Shown here piece by piece: positions 31,850-41,098 of a stretch of 64,000 nucleotides of DNA. Origin of the DNA: FEN-1322 sp041663425 (GTDB taxonomy: Bacteria > Omnitrophota > Gorgyraeia > 2-01-FULL-45-10); assembly GCA_041663425.1 (NCBI GenBank), contig JBAYMS010000004.1, positions 3,206-67,205 on the forward strand, read 5' to 3'. The notes beneath the pieces are model-generated. The model had not been told where the DNA came from, did no database searches, and was given only the letters and a program-made list of their open reading frames with translations. Both the position numbers and the translations under genes were made by a program. The stretch's first letter is position 1, and each line of letters starts with the position of its first letter.

Positions 31850-33127
31850 GTGAAATCGAAGATAAAAACCGTTGAAGACTGCACTTCGCTTTTAGAAATA
31901 AATGTTCCGAAGGAAGAGATCGGAAAAGCTTTTGACGAAGTGTATGCTGAGTTAACCAAGTATGCCAATATCCCGGGTTTCAGGACGGGAAAAGCCCCGA
32001 AGGAACTGGTAAAAAAACATTACGAAAAGAATGCGAAGGAAGAGGTTTTAAAACGCCTTGTCCCTGAAGCCTACAGAAGCGCGATCCTCGAACATAAAAT
32101 ATCGCCTGTAGGTATGCCGGATATAAGCGATGTAAATTTCGAGAGCGAAGATAAGCTTTCTTTTAAGGCAAAAGTAAATACCAGGCCGGAATTTAAATTG
32201 AAGAGCTATAAAGGCATAAAGGTCAGCAAAAAGCGCCCCAAGGTTTCTGATGATGATGTGAAAAAGATGCTCGATAACCTGCGCGAAATGAATGCCAAGT
32301 ATGTTTCTGTCGAAGACAGGCCGGTCCAGATGGGTGAGTATGTTGTCAGCGATATGGACTGTTCTATAGGCGGAAAGCCAGTTCATAAGACCAGGGAGAA
32401 TTTATGGATGTTCCTGGACAAAGATTCGCTCGTTCCCGGGCTTACCGAAAAGATGGTCGGTATGACAAAGGGCGAGGAGCGTGATATAGAGGCAAATTTC
32501 CCGGAAAAGCACCCCGATAAAACCCTCGCAGGGAAGCTTGCAAAATATCATATAAAGGCTAAGGAAATAAAGAGACGGGAGCTGCCGGAGCTGAACGATG
32601 AATTTGCAAAGATATTTGGTAAAGAGAATTTAGCTGCGCTGAAAGAAGAAATATCTAAAGAACTCGAGGAGCGGGAAAAGGCTAATGCTGAAATTGACGC
32701 CGAGAACCAGGTCCTTAATAAGATTATAGACGATAACGTTTTTTCTGTTCCGCCGAGCTTTGTGGCAAGACAGCTTGATTATATGGTTGAAGATGCAAAG
32801 AGGCATCTGGTTGAGAAAGGATTCAAAAAAGAAGATCTTGATAAGAAAGACAATGAGTTGAAGGAGAAATTTAAGAATGAAGCTGCCCGGAAGGTTAGGC
32901 TGTTATTCATTCTGGAAGATATAGCTAGGCAGGAGAAGATTGAGGCGACGGATGCAGACCTTAATGATGCGTATAAGGTCATATCTGCCCAGGCAGGTAA
33001 GGGCGAGGATGAAGTCCGCGCTTATTACGAAAAAGAAGACATGACTGACGACCTGAAAGATAAGATCAGGGAAGGAAAAGTTATTCAGTTTCTTCTGAAG
33101 AACGCAGAGATAACCGAGAAAGATTAG
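31850..33127 (+). CDS. tig: Trigger factor
   Basis: This 425-residue ribosome-bound chaperone and peptidyl-prolyl isomerase shields nascent chains. The ribosome-binding N-terminal domain contains NIPGFRTGKAPKELVKKHY, the signature loop near residue 40. The FKBP-like PPIase is at ~155-240 (GEYVVSDMDCSIGG, GLTEKMVGMTKGEERDIE), and the rest is the helical chaperone domain. A GTG start has AAGGAG upstream. It precedes clpP, the common tig-clpP pairing, but clpX is absent here. Confidence 0.94.
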   Translation: MKSKIKTVEDCTSLLEINVPKEEIGKAFDEVYAELTKYANIPGFRTGKAPKELVKKHYEKNAKEEVLKRLVPEAYRSAILEHKISPVGMPDISDVNFESEDKLSFKAKVNTRPEFKLKSYKGIKVSKKRPKVSDDDVKKMLDNLREMNAKYVSVEDRPVQMGEYVVSDMDCSIGGKPVHKTRENLWMFLDKDSLVPGLTEKMVGMTKGEERDIEANFPEKHPDKTLAGKLAKYHIKAKEIKRRELPELNDEFAKIFGKENLAALKEEISKELEEREKANAEIDAENQVLNKIIDDNVFSVPPSFVARQLDYMVEDAKRHLVEKGFKKEDLDKKDNELKEKFKNEAARKVRLLFILEDIARQEKIEATDADLNDAYKVISAQAGKGEDEVRAYYEKEDMTDDLKDKIREGKVIQFLLKNAEITEKD

Positions 33128-33139
33128 AAAGGAGCTATT

Positions 33140-33736
33140 ATGAGTATGCTGGTTCCTATGGTAATAGAGAGCACAGGAAGATCTGAGCGGGCGTATGACA
33201 TATACTCACGCCTTCTTAAGGACAGGATAATTTTTATAGGCACCCCCATAGATGACGTAGTTTCAAATCTCATTATAGCTCAGTTATTATTTTTACAGAT
33301 GGAAGATCCGGCAAAGGATATAAATATTTATATAAACACGCCGGGCGGATCTGTGACGAGTGGTTTAGCTATTTACGACACGATCCAGTTTGTGAAACCG
33401 GATGTTAATACGTATTGCGTAGGGCAGGCGTCCAGTATGGGCGCGGTTCTTCTTGCAGCTGGTACGGAAGGAAAGCGCTACGCTCTTCCGCACGCTCGTA
33501 TAATGATACATCAGCCGTGGGGCGGATTTGAGGGACAGGCTACCGATATAAGTATTCATGCTAAAGAGATACTGCGTATGCGCGAAAAGCTGGAAGAGAT
33601 CTTGTCGAAGCATACCAAGCAGTCATTGGATAAGATAAAGAAAGATACCGACAGAGACCATTTCATGTCTGCCGAAGAAGCTAAGGCGTATGGGATAGTT
33701 GACGAGGTAATTACTAATATAGCAAAGAAAAAATAG
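33140..33736 (+). CDS. clpP: ATP-dependent Clp protease proteolytic subunit
   Basis: This 198-residue serine protease forms the ClpP barrel fed by ClpX or ClpA. The catalytic Ser is in VGQASSMGAVLLAAG near residue 98, the His in HARIMIHQPWGGFEGQATDI near 123 and the Asp in the following KDTDRDHFMSAEEA near 172. The N-terminal processing region (VPMVIESTGRSERAYDIYSRLLKDR) is standard. It lies 12 nt after tig with GAAAGGAG upstream. Confidence 0.96.
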   Translation: MSMLVPMVIESTGRSERAYDIYSRLLKDRIIFIGTPIDDVVSNLIIAQLLFLQMEDPAKDINIYINTPGGSVTSGLAIYDTIQFVKPDVNTYCVGQASSMGAVLLAAGTEGKRYALPHARIMIHQPWGGFEGQATDISIHAKEILRMREKLEEILSKHTKQSLDKIKKDTDRDHFMSAEEAKAYGIVDEVITNIAKKK

Positions 33737-33758
33737 CTTCAGACGAAGGAGACGCAAG

Positions 33759-34889
33759 ATGAAGAAACACTATTTGATGACGCCAGGGCCCACACCAGTT
33801 CCGGAAGAGATAAGAAATGAAATGGCGAAACCGATGATACATCATCGGACTAAGGAATATCAGGCCATATTCAAGGACGCTACCGAAGGATTAAGAAAGA
33901 TATTCAAAACCTCCGGCGATCTCTTTACTTTTACTTCCAGCGGAACGGGAGCTATGGAGGCATCGATAGTGAACGTTCTTTCTCCTGCGGATAAAATCAT
34001 AGTGGTTCGCGGCGGTAAATTCGGAGAAAGGTTTGGCGACATTGCTAAGGCATATGGCATAGAAGTTATACCTCTAGATGTCGAATGGGGAAATGCGCCG
34101 GAGCCGGCAGCCATTAAAGAGCTTCTTAAAAAGAATCCCGGGGTTAAAGGTGTTTATACGACTCTTTGCGAAACATCGACTGCCACAGCTTATGATATCA
34201 AAGCTATAGGTGAAGTTGTCAGGTCTACAAACGCTTTATTTGTAGTTGACGTTATAAGCGGGCTGGGCGCTGACAAGTTTGAAAATGATGCCTGGGGAGT
34301 AGATATAGCTATCTGCGGTTCTCAGAAGGGTTTGATGATACCGCCCGGATTGGCATTCTGTTCCGTCAGCCAGAAGGCGTGGAAGGCTGTGGAGGAATCA
34401 AAGCTTCCAAAATTCTATTTTAGTTTTAAGAAATACAAAAAGGCTTATGATAATACCGATACGCCGTTTACATCTGCTCTGACACTTGTCATAGGATTAA
34501 GAAAAGCTGTAGAGACGATTAATAAAAAAGGCGTGGACAACGTTATAGCTGAGCATGAAAAAATGGCCGAAGCTTTCCGTCAGGCCTGCAAGGCTATAGG
34601 ACTTAGCATATTTTCCCGCCGTCCGTCATCTGCGGTTACGGGCGTGAATGCTCCGGCAGGTATTGATGCTGATGATATAATAAAGCTGCTCAAAACTGAA
34701 TACGGCGTTACGTTTGCCGGAGGTCAGGATGCTCTGAAGGGCAAGATATTCAGAGGCGCTCATATGGGCGGTATAGATATTGAACATACTATAGAATCTC
34801 TAAAGGCTCTCGAAGAGGCACTCGAAAAGCTCGGATATAAATTTAAAAAAGGCAGCGGAGTCGAAACTGCGAAAAAAATATTGGCGTAA
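33759..34889 (+). CDS. Class V aminotransferase (alanine-glyoxylate/serine-pyruvate type)
   Basis: This 376-residue PLP enzyme has the class V layout: MTPGPTPVPEEIR at the N-terminus, TSSGTGAMEASIVNVL (PLP phosphate), DVISGLGADKF and the Schiff-base lysine in CGSQKGLMIPPG near residue 193. It sits directly upstream of serA. In several anaerobes and archaea such an enzyme replaces SerC in serine synthesis, and that is the likely role here. Glyoxylate-alanine transamination is the alternative. Length is normal. Confidence 0.87.
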   Translation: MKKHYLMTPGPTPVPEEIRNEMAKPMIHHRTKEYQAIFKDATEGLRKIFKTSGDLFTFTSSGTGAMEASIVNVLSPADKIIVVRGGKFGERFGDIAKAYGIEVIPLDVEWGNAPEPAAIKELLKKNPGVKGVYTTLCETSTATAYDIKAIGEVVRSTNALFVVDVISGLGADKFENDAWGVDIAICGSQKGLMIPPGLAFCSVSQKAWKAVEESKLPKFYFSFKKYKKAYDNTDTPFTSALTLVIGLRKAVETINKKGVDNVIAEHEKMAEAFRQACKAIGLSIFSRRPSSAVTGVNAPAGIDADDIIKLLKTEYGVTFAGGQDALKGKIFRGAHMGGIDIEHTIESLKALEEALEKLGYKFKKGSGVETAKKILA

Positions 34890-34917
34890 CTAATAAACTT
34901 CAGAGGAGAGGTAAGCG

Positions 34918-36504
34918 ATGTCATTCAAAGTACTTATAAGCGATTCGCTGTCGAAAGAGGCAGTCGAGATCCTGGAAAAAGAAAAAGAGTTTAAGGTAGA
35001 AGTCAATACAAAGCTGACGCCGGACGAGCTCAAGAAAGTTATAAAGGATTACGATGCTCTCCTTGTCCGCAGCGCAACTAAAGTTACAAAAGATGTCATA
35101 GCAGTGGCCGACAAGCTTAAAATAATAGGCAGGGCAGGTGTTGGTCTGGATAACGTTGATGTTGAGGCGGCCTCAAAGAAGGGCATTATAGTAGTAAACA
35201 CGCCCGCCGGTAATACCATATCGACAGCGGAGCATACATTCTCAATGCTGCTTGCGCTTTCACGCAGCATTCCTCAGGCGGACTTTTCTGTGAAGAAAGG
35301 CGAGTGGGAGAGGAAGAAATTCATGGGTGTTGAGGTTTATGGAAAGACGCTCGGGATAGTGGGGCTTGGCAGGATAGGGACGGAAGTGGCCAAGAGGGCT
35401 TTAAGTTTTGGGATGAAGGTTCTGGCGTACGATCCTTTTCTGTCTGCAGATAGAGCCAAAGAGCTGGGTATCGAGCTCGTAGATCTGAAGACTATATATA
35501 AGAACGCCGACTATATTACGGTCCATACGCCCCTTACAGACGAAACCAGGCATATGATATCCGACAAAGAATTTGCCATCATGAAGAAGAATGTCAGGCT
35601 TGTCAACTGCGCTAGGGGCGGCATTATAGACGAAGAGGCGCTTGTCAAAGCTATAGAAGCAGGTAAAGTTGCGGGCGCTGCTTTTGACGTCTTTGAACAG
35701 GAGCCGCCTAAAAGTTCCAAGCTTTGTAAGCTTGATAAGGTGGTCCTTACTCCGCATCTGGGTGCTTCTACAGAAGAAGCTCAGATGAATGTGGCCATAG
35801 ATGTTGCGAATACTGTCCGCGATATGTTATTAGGCCGTGGTGTAAAGAATGCGGTTAACGTTCCTTGCGTGGATCCGGAAATGTATAAGGTTTTAGAGCC
35901 TTATCTTAAGCTTGCCGAGAATATCGGATCTATACAGGCGCAGCTCGTTGACGGACATATAAAAAAGGTTAAAATCAAATATGTAGGGGATCTTCTTAAG
36001 TATGACTTATCTCCGTTTACAGCTACAATAGTAAAAGGCATGCTGACGCCTATACTTCAGGATACTGTCAACTTTGTGAATGCGCTTGTTATAGCGAAAG
36101 AGCGCGGCATAACAGTTGTTGAGTCAAAAACGGCAGAGATACGTGATTTCGCCAGCCTCATTCTGGTCGAAGTCGAGACCGACAAGACCACGAGTTCAAT
36201 ACTGGGAACTTTATTTACAAAAGTAGATCCCAGAATAGTTAAGATCAATGATTTCTACGTAGATGTTGTCCCTGAAGGCAACTTACTGATGGTGTTCAAT
36301 AAAGACGTGCCCGGAATCATCGGGCACATAGGTACGATCTTAGGTAAAAATAAAATAAATATCGCAAGTGTGTCATTCGGAAGGGATGAAAAAGGCGGTA
36401 AAGCTGTCAGCGTATGGAATGTAGACAGCGATGTCCCGAAGAAGATCCTGGACGAGATAAAGAGCTCAAAGAACGTCTATGAGCTAAAATTAGTCAAACT
36501 ATAA
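34918..36504 (+). CDS. serA: D-3-phosphoglycerate dehydrogenase
   Basis: This 528-residue protein oxidises 3-phosphoglycerate, the first step of serine synthesis. The NAD Rossmann domain has VGLGRIGTEVAKRAL near residue 145. Catalytic residues lie in RGGIIDEEAL (Arg), a downstream Glu near 268 and TPHLGAST (His near 287). The C-terminus has an intervening domain and an ACT regulatory domain (MVFNKDVPGIIGHIGTILG), the long form often inhibited by serine. It follows the class V aminotransferase by 28 nt. Confidence 0.95.
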   Translation: MSFKVLISDSLSKEAVEILEKEKEFKVEVNTKLTPDELKKVIKDYDALLVRSATKVTKDVIAVADKLKIIGRAGVGLDNVDVEAASKKGIIVVNTPAGNTISTAEHTFSMLLALSRSIPQADFSVKKGEWERKKFMGVEVYGKTLGIVGLGRIGTEVAKRALSFGMKVLAYDPFLSADRAKELGIELVDLKTIYKNADYITVHTPLTDETRHMISDKEFAIMKKNVRLVNCARGGIIDEEALVKAIEAGKVAGAAFDVFEQEPPKSSKLCKLDKVVLTPHLGASTEEAQMNVAIDVANTVRDMLLGRGVKNAVNVPCVDPEMYKVLEPYLKLAENIGSIQAQLVDGHIKKVKIKYVGDLLKYDLSPFTATIVKGMLTPILQDTVNFVNALVIAKERGITVVESKTAEIRDFASLILVEVETDKTTSSILGTLFTKVDPRIVKINDFYVDVVPEGNLLMVFNKDVPGIIGHIGTILGKNKINIASVSFGRDEKGGKAVSVWNVDSDVPKKILDEIKSSKNVYELKLVKL

Positions 36505-36519
36505 ACCAAGGAAAACAGC

Positions 36520-37758
36520 ATGGCAAGACAAAACAAGATCTATATAGTTGATGTTACAAACCGGGATGGCGTCCAGACTTCAAGGCTCGGGCTTGCGAAG
36601 CTTCAGAAGACAATGATAAATATATATCTTAACGATATGGGTATTTCGCAATCAGAATTTGGTTTTCCCGTGACGCGGCATGAGACAAATTATCTGAATG
36701 CCAACCTTGAGCTTGTTAAGATGGGTGCTTTGAAGCCGATCATGCTTAGCGGATGGATCAGGGCTATTAAGGAAGATGTTGAAAAGGCCTGTAAGATGAC
36801 GAAGGTCGAGAATCTTAATTTATCCATATCAACATCCGACCAGATGATACAGGGTAAATTTCAGGGTAAATACACAAAAGAAGATGTTATAAGAGAGATG
36901 GTTGAGGCTGTCCAGACCGCCCGCAAGCTGGGAGTTAAGTATGTGGGAGTTAACGCCGAGGATGCGTCAAGGACCCGCATAGATTATCTGATAAAATTTG
37001 CGCGGGCTGCCAAGAAGGCCGGAGCTGAACGCATAAGATACTGCGATACTCTCGGTTACGACGACCCATTCACTATTTACGATCGGGTGAAGATGCTCGC
37101 CGAAGAGGTTAAGCTGCCGGTAGAATTACACTGCCATAACGATCTCGGTATGGTGGTGGCGTGTTCCGTGGCAGGCGCTAAGGCTGCTATTGACGCCGGC
37201 GTAGACGCTTATATCAATACTACGGTAAATGGGATGGGCGAGAGAGCTGGAAACGCGGATCTCGTCAGCGTAATTTTAGCGATTAAATACTCGAGCGGGT
37301 TTAGCGGTAAATATATTCTTGATGAGCGGGTTAAGCTTTCGCACGCATGGAAGATAGCGAAATATGGTTCATACGCTTTCGGGGTGCCCATACCGATCAA
37401 TCAACCTGCCGTGGGAGCCAATGCTTTTGCGCATGAATCCGGTATACATGCTGATGGTGCGTTAAAAGCCAGGCGCAATTATGAGTTGTATGATTTTGAG
37501 GAATTAGGCCGCGGAGAGCCGGAGATAATAGATACCGGCAGGCAGATCACCGCAGGTGAGTATAGCGGCATAAAGGGCTTCAGGAATGTTTACGATAAGC
37601 TTGAAGTGAAATTTAAGGATGAGAAGGAAGCGACTAAGATATTAGAGCTTGTCAGGTATGCCAACGTTCACACACAGCAGCCGCTTACCGAAGACGAACT
37701 GCTTTTTATCGCGAAATACCCAGAACAGGCGCGTAAAATATTTACGATGACGCCGTAG
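36520..37758 (+). CDS. Homocitrate synthase-family acyltransferase, candidate Re-citrate synthase
   Basis: This 412-residue DRE-TIM metallolyase has DVTNRDGVQTSRL near residue 11 (RDGxQ), SEFGFPVTRHE near 45, VELHCHNDLG (HxH) near 205, VNGMGERAGNADL and FAHESGIHADGALK. There is no LeuA C-terminal allosteric domain, so it is not a second standard LeuA. Family members include homocitrate synthase, citramalate synthase and the anaerobic Re-type citrate synthase. The FGFP-TRHE wording and the lack of lysine or nif genes make Re-citrate synthase a fair candidate. That is inference from memory. Confidence 0.8.
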   Translation: MARQNKIYIVDVTNRDGVQTSRLGLAKLQKTMINIYLNDMGISQSEFGFPVTRHETNYLNANLELVKMGALKPIMLSGWIRAIKEDVEKACKMTKVENLNLSISTSDQMIQGKFQGKYTKEDVIREMVEAVQTARKLGVKYVGVNAEDASRTRIDYLIKFARAAKKAGAERIRYCDTLGYDDPFTIYDRVKMLAEEVKLPVELHCHNDLGMVVACSVAGAKAAIDAGVDAYINTTVNGMGERAGNADLVSVILAIKYSSGFSGKYILDERVKLSHAWKIAKYGSYAFGVPIPINQPAVGANAFAHESGIHADGALKARRNYELYDFEELGRGEPEIIDTGRQITAGEYSGIKGFRNVYDKLEVKFKDEKEATKILELVRYANVHTQQPLTEDELLFIAKYPEQARKIFTMTP

Positions 37759-37766
37759 GAAATTTA

Positions 37767-38264
37767 ATGCCGAATATTAGAGTGGTAGTGATTGCGCTGC
37801 TTTTGGCTGTAAGTTTTGCGTCGATGGCGGTTTGCGCCGAAAAGGTTCCTTCTAAGGAGGGGGCTGTCAAAGTAAAAAAAACCAGAAAAGACTTTACCAA
37901 GGAAGATTTTATTTCACGCATAAAAAATAACCTGGACCGCTTTCCGGAAATAGTAGATCTAGTCCAGGGTCTGAGCAGAAGTAAGGATGCGGCCGGAAAT
38001 ATTTTTTATGTATATCAGGGTAAGAAAATAGAAGACCTTGACAAAGAGTTATTGTCCAAACTTTATGCGAGGGTCAGCAATGACGCAGTCCGCCTAAGAA
38101 CCGAAAGAATCAATAAACAACTTGAAGCGATGAGCCGTGCTGAACGGCTTTCCCGTCAGACAAGCCAAGTTTCTCCGGTACCGAAGATTCCGAAAGCACC
38201 TGCTACTCCGCCTACAGTAACTCAGCTGCCAAAGACGCCGCCTTCAACGACTACGAGGAGATAG
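37767..38264 (+). CDS. Secreted or periplasmic protein of unknown function with Pro-rich tail
   Basis: I do not recognise this 165-residue protein. It has a Sec signal peptide (IRVVVIALLLAVSFASMAVCAEK, cleavage likely after VCA near residue 24). A Lys-rich helical middle (FTKEDFISRIKNNLDRFPEIVDLVQGL) follows, then an Arg-rich helix and a low-complexity Pro/Thr tail (PKIPKAPATPPTVTQLPKTP). It lies between the homocitrate synthase-like gene and purA with short spacers. Its function is unknown. Confidence 0.72.
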   Translation: MPNIRVVVIALLLAVSFASMAVCAEKVPSKEGAVKVKKTRKDFTKEDFISRIKNNLDRFPEIVDLVQGLSRSKDAAGNIFYVYQGKKIEDLDKELLSKLYARVSNDAVRLRTERINKQLEAMSRAERLSRQTSQVSPVPKIPKAPATPPTVTQLPKTPPSTTTRR

Positions 38265-38270
38265 AGATAT

Positions 38271-39545
38271 ATGTCAAATATGGTAATATTGGGTGCACAG
38301 TGGGGCGATGAAGGTAAAGGTAAGGTTATCGATATATTTACCCGGAAGGTTGATTTTGTCGTCAGATACCAGGGCGGCAATAATGCAGGTCATACAGTTG
38401 TTATAGATGACGCCGAATTCATACTTCATCTGATCCCCTCAGGAATACTTCATGAGCGCAAAATATGCGTTATAGGCAACGGCGTTGTGGTAGACCCGAA
38501 GGCTCTTCTCGACGAGATAAGCATGCTGAAGTCCAGGGACATCGATGTCGATGGCAGGCTTTTTATAAGTGAAAGCGCGCACGTAATTTTTCCTTACCAT
38601 AAAAAGCTTGATGAGCTGAAAGAGCAGAAACTTAAAAAGATAGGCACTACCAAAAAAGGTATAGGCCCATGTTATTCGGACAAAGTGGCGCGGTCCGGCA
38701 TAAGAATGGCGGACCTGCTCGACCCTGTCGTATTAAAAGAAAAGCTGCTGGCTAATCTTGATGAGAAAAACGCAATCCTTGATAAGATATATGGAGTTCC
38801 CGGATTTTCATTTAATGAGTTATATAAAGAATATTCAGCCTATGCCAAAGAGATCGGGAAGTATGTATGCAATACTACGGTTTTGCTGAATGAAGCGATA
38901 AAAAAGAATAAGCGTGTGCTGTTTGAAGGAGCTCAGGGCACGCTTCTTGATGTTGACCACGGGACGTATCCATTTGTGACATCGTCAAACTCTACTGCCG
39001 GAGGAGCTTCAACAGGGACGGGTGTGGGACCGACAAAGATAGGTAAGGTCGTCGGTGTGGTAAAGGCTTATACGACCAGGGTCGGTGAAGGGCCGTTCCC
39101 CACAGAGTTTGGCAAGGACCTGATGGAGCAGATCAGAAAAAAAGGTAAAGAATTTGGTGCGACTACAGGCCGCCCAAGAAGGTGCGGATGGTTTGACAGC
39201 GTTATAGCCAAACATGCGGTAATGGTTAACGGCATTGATGAGATAGTTGTCACAAAATTGGATGTTCTGGACGAGTTGGAGTCTATAAAGATATGTACTT
39301 CGTATAGGTTTGACGGCAAAGCTTATGATCATTTTCCGACCAATGGCAGGGTGCTGGCAGGGTGCGAGCCGGTATATGAGGAGCTGCCAGGCTGGAAAGA
39401 AGATACTACCAAAGTAACATCTTATCGTAAGCTTCCCAAAAACGCTAAAAACTATCTTAAGAGGATGCAGGATTTATTAAAAACAAAGATAGTATTGATA
39501 TCTGTAGGTTGTGACAGGAAACAAACTTTTTCGAAAGATTCTTAA
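38271..39545 (+). CDS. purA: Adenylosuccinate synthetase
   Basis: This 424-residue enzyme makes adenylosuccinate from IMP, Asp and GTP in AMP synthesis. The N-terminal P-loop is GAQWGDEGKGKVID, followed by QGGNNAGHTVV with the conserved His, GTTKKGIGPCYSDK and LFEGAQGTLLDVDHGTYPF. TTRVGEGPFPTE and RPRRCGWFD follow. Length is normal. It has no other purine genes nearby. Confidence 0.96.
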   Translation: MSNMVILGAQWGDEGKGKVIDIFTRKVDFVVRYQGGNNAGHTVVIDDAEFILHLIPSGILHERKICVIGNGVVVDPKALLDEISMLKSRDIDVDGRLFISESAHVIFPYHKKLDELKEQKLKKIGTTKKGIGPCYSDKVARSGIRMADLLDPVVLKEKLLANLDEKNAILDKIYGVPGFSFNELYKEYSAYAKEIGKYVCNTTVLLNEAIKKNKRVLFEGAQGTLLDVDHGTYPFVTSSNSTAGGASTGTGVGPTKIGKVVGVVKAYTTRVGEGPFPTEFGKDLMEQIRKKGKEFGATTGRPRRCGWFDSVIAKHAVMVNGIDEIVVTKLDVLDELESIKICTSYRFDGKAYDHFPTNGRVLAGCEPVYEELPGWKEDTTKVTSYRKLPKNAKNYLKRMQDLLKTKIVLISVGCDRKQTFSKDS

Positions 39546-39554
39546 CAGTTTCGC

Positions 39555-39583
39555 TTGACTTTAAATGGGTCGGGTGATAGGAT
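39555..39583 (+). promoter_or_regulatory. Promoter for pal
   Basis: TTGACT (39555-39560), a 17-bp spacer and TAGGAT (39578-39583) with an upstream TGA extended -10 lie just after purA. Initiation near 39590 gives a short leader ending in AGGAGGGG (39596-39603) before the ATG at 39610. Confidence 0.65.
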
Positions 39584-39609
39584 TAAAAAACAAACAGGAG
39601 GGGCTTCAA

Positions 39610-40290
39610 ATGAAAAGGGTATTGGCATTAGTTTTGGCTGTGATTTTTACAACGTCTATGACTGGCTGTGCGTTAAATTTCTACAAAGGAAAACCCGAAC
39701 AGGAACGTAAAATAAAACAGCTGACGAGCCAGCTTGAAGAGCTTGAAATGGCTAAAAAGACTCTCGAGGACAGGCTTGCAAAAGAGATAGCCGACAAACA
39801 GATCCTTCTCGAGCAGACCAGCCGAGGCCTTGTCATAACAATGGCAAACGACATACTTTTCGATTCCGGCAAAGCTAAGCTGAAGAAGAATGCCTACCCT
39901 GTCCTGGATAAGATAGCGAGCGTTTTGAATGAAGAGGCGTCCGGTAGAGATGTAGGAGTGGAAGGGCATACCGATACAGTGCCTATAAAGCATTCGGGCT
40001 GGAAGTCTAACTGGGAACTTTCTTCAGCGCGCGCAACCAATGTTCTCCATTACCTCATAGGAAAAGGCATTACTCCGCAGAGGCTTTCTGCTATAGGATA
40101 CGGCGAGTATAAGCCGATCGATACCAACGATACTAAGGCAGGCAGATCGAGAAACCGCCGTGTTGAGATCATTATTCTCCCCAAAGAGATAACGAAAAAA
40201 TCTTACGAAGAAGCACAGACAAAAGTATCTGAAGAAGCTAAGGCCGCGGAAGAGTCAAAAGCTCCGCAGGGCGAGGAGTCGGTCAAATAA
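39610..40290 (+). CDS. pal: OmpA/Pal-type peptidoglycan-associated lipoprotein
   Basis: This 226-residue outer-membrane lipoprotein has a signal peptide and lipobox SMTGC at about residues 16-20, then a coiled coil (IKQLTSQLEELEMAKK). The C-terminal OmpA-like peptidoglycan-binding domain (~80-190) shows ILFDSGKAKLKKNAYPVLDKIA, GHTDTVPIK, SSARATNVLHYL and the closing GRSRNRRVEIIILP. The tail is Ala/Glu-rich. ATG at 39610 is supported by AGGAGGGG at 39596; the frame open from 39565 overlaps the promoter. It anchors the outer membrane to the cell wall. Confidence 0.9.
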   Translation: MKRVLALVLAVIFTTSMTGCALNFYKGKPEQERKIKQLTSQLEELEMAKKTLEDRLAKEIADKQILLEQTSRGLVITMANDILFDSGKAKLKKNAYPVLDKIASVLNEEASGRDVGVEGHTDTVPIKHSGWKSNWELSSARATNVLHYLIGKGITPQRLSAIGYGEYKPIDTNDTKAGRSRNRRVEIIILPKEITKKSYEEAQTKVSEEAKAAEESKAPQGEESVK

Positions 40291-40327
40291 GGCTGCTTCT
40301 CTAGTGCTGGTAAATATGTGATTTCAG

Positions 40328-40360
40328 ACGATGGGGGATATAATAAATCCCCCATCGTTA
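40328..40360 (+). terminator. Stem-loop terminating pal
   Basis: ACGATGGGGGAT (40328-40339) and ATCCCCCATCGT (40347-40358) form a perfect 12-bp stem with a 7-nt loop. The following TATTTA is only a weak U-tract, so this is either a less efficient terminator or a 3'-end protection hairpin. Confidence 0.6.
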
Positions 40361-40390
40361 TTTAGCAATGGTGGCGGATAGAAAATCAAA

Positions 40391-41098
40391 ATGACAAAAG
40401 AACAAAACATTCCTCAGCACATTGCGATAATAATGGATGGCAATGGCCGGTGGGCAAAAGCGCGTCATCTGCCGAAGATAGCAGGCCATAAAGCCGGAGC
40501 GACCAGTGTCCAGCATGCGATAGAGGCTGCCAGGGAATTTGGTGTCCGGGTGCTTACTTTGTATACCTTCTCCACGGAGAATTGGAAAAGGCCGAAAGAC
40601 GAGGTGCATGCTCTCTTTGCTCTGCTCGAGGATTATCTGGATAGGGAAGAAGAAAAGCTTAATAAGAATAATATAAAATTTTTTGTGACAGGCGATATTG
40701 AAGGACTCCCCGAGACTACGCGCAACATGATAGAAAAGGTCATGGCATCTACTGCGGCCAATTCCGGGCTGATATTGAATCTTGCACTTAATTACGGAAG
40801 CAGGCCTGAGATAGTGCGTGCAGTAAAAAGAATTGCTGAGGATGTCGTAGCTGGGAAAATTGATCCGCAAAAGATCGATGAGAAATTATTCTCGGGATAT
40901 CTTTATACGAAAGACCTACCGGATCCCGATATGGTTATACGTACTTCCGGTGAATGCCGGGTTTCGAATTTTCTGCTCTGGCAGATAGCTTACTCCGAAC
41001 TTTATATAGTGAAAAAGATGTGGCCCGACTTCAGAAAGGGAGATTTCAAAAAAGCTGTTCTGGAATATCAAAGAAGGGAGAGGCGGTTTGGCGGATAA
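40391..41098 (+). CDS. uppS: Undecaprenyl (polyprenyl) diphosphate synthase
   Basis: This 235-residue cis-prenyltransferase makes the C55 carrier for peptidoglycan and LPS. HIAIIMDGNGRWAK (catalytic Asp) starts the protein, with GHKAGATSVQHAIEAA and LYTFSTENWKRPKDEV. RTSGECRVSNFLLWQIAYSELY carries the C-terminal basic and substrate-binding block. Length is normal. It heads a run uppS-cdsA-dxr-rseP-ispG-proS in the order common to many bacteria. Confidence 0.96.
   Translation: MTKEQNIPQHIAIIMDGNGRWAKARHLPKIAGHKAGATSVQHAIEAAREFGVRVLTLYTFSTENWKRPKDEVHALFALLEDYLDREEEKLNKNNIKFFVTGDIEGLPETTRNMIEKVMASTAANSGLILNLALNYGSRPEIVRAVKRIAEDVVAGKIDPQKIDEKLFSGYLYTKDLPDPDMVIRTSGECRVSNFLLWQIAYSELYIVKKMWPDFRKGDFKKAVLEYQRRERRFGG

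Noticed and set aside
40339..40344. TATAAT within the pal terminator loop as a promoter for uppS
   Set aside because: No reasonable -35 lies 16-18 bp upstream, and the sequence is accounted for by the hairpin loop.
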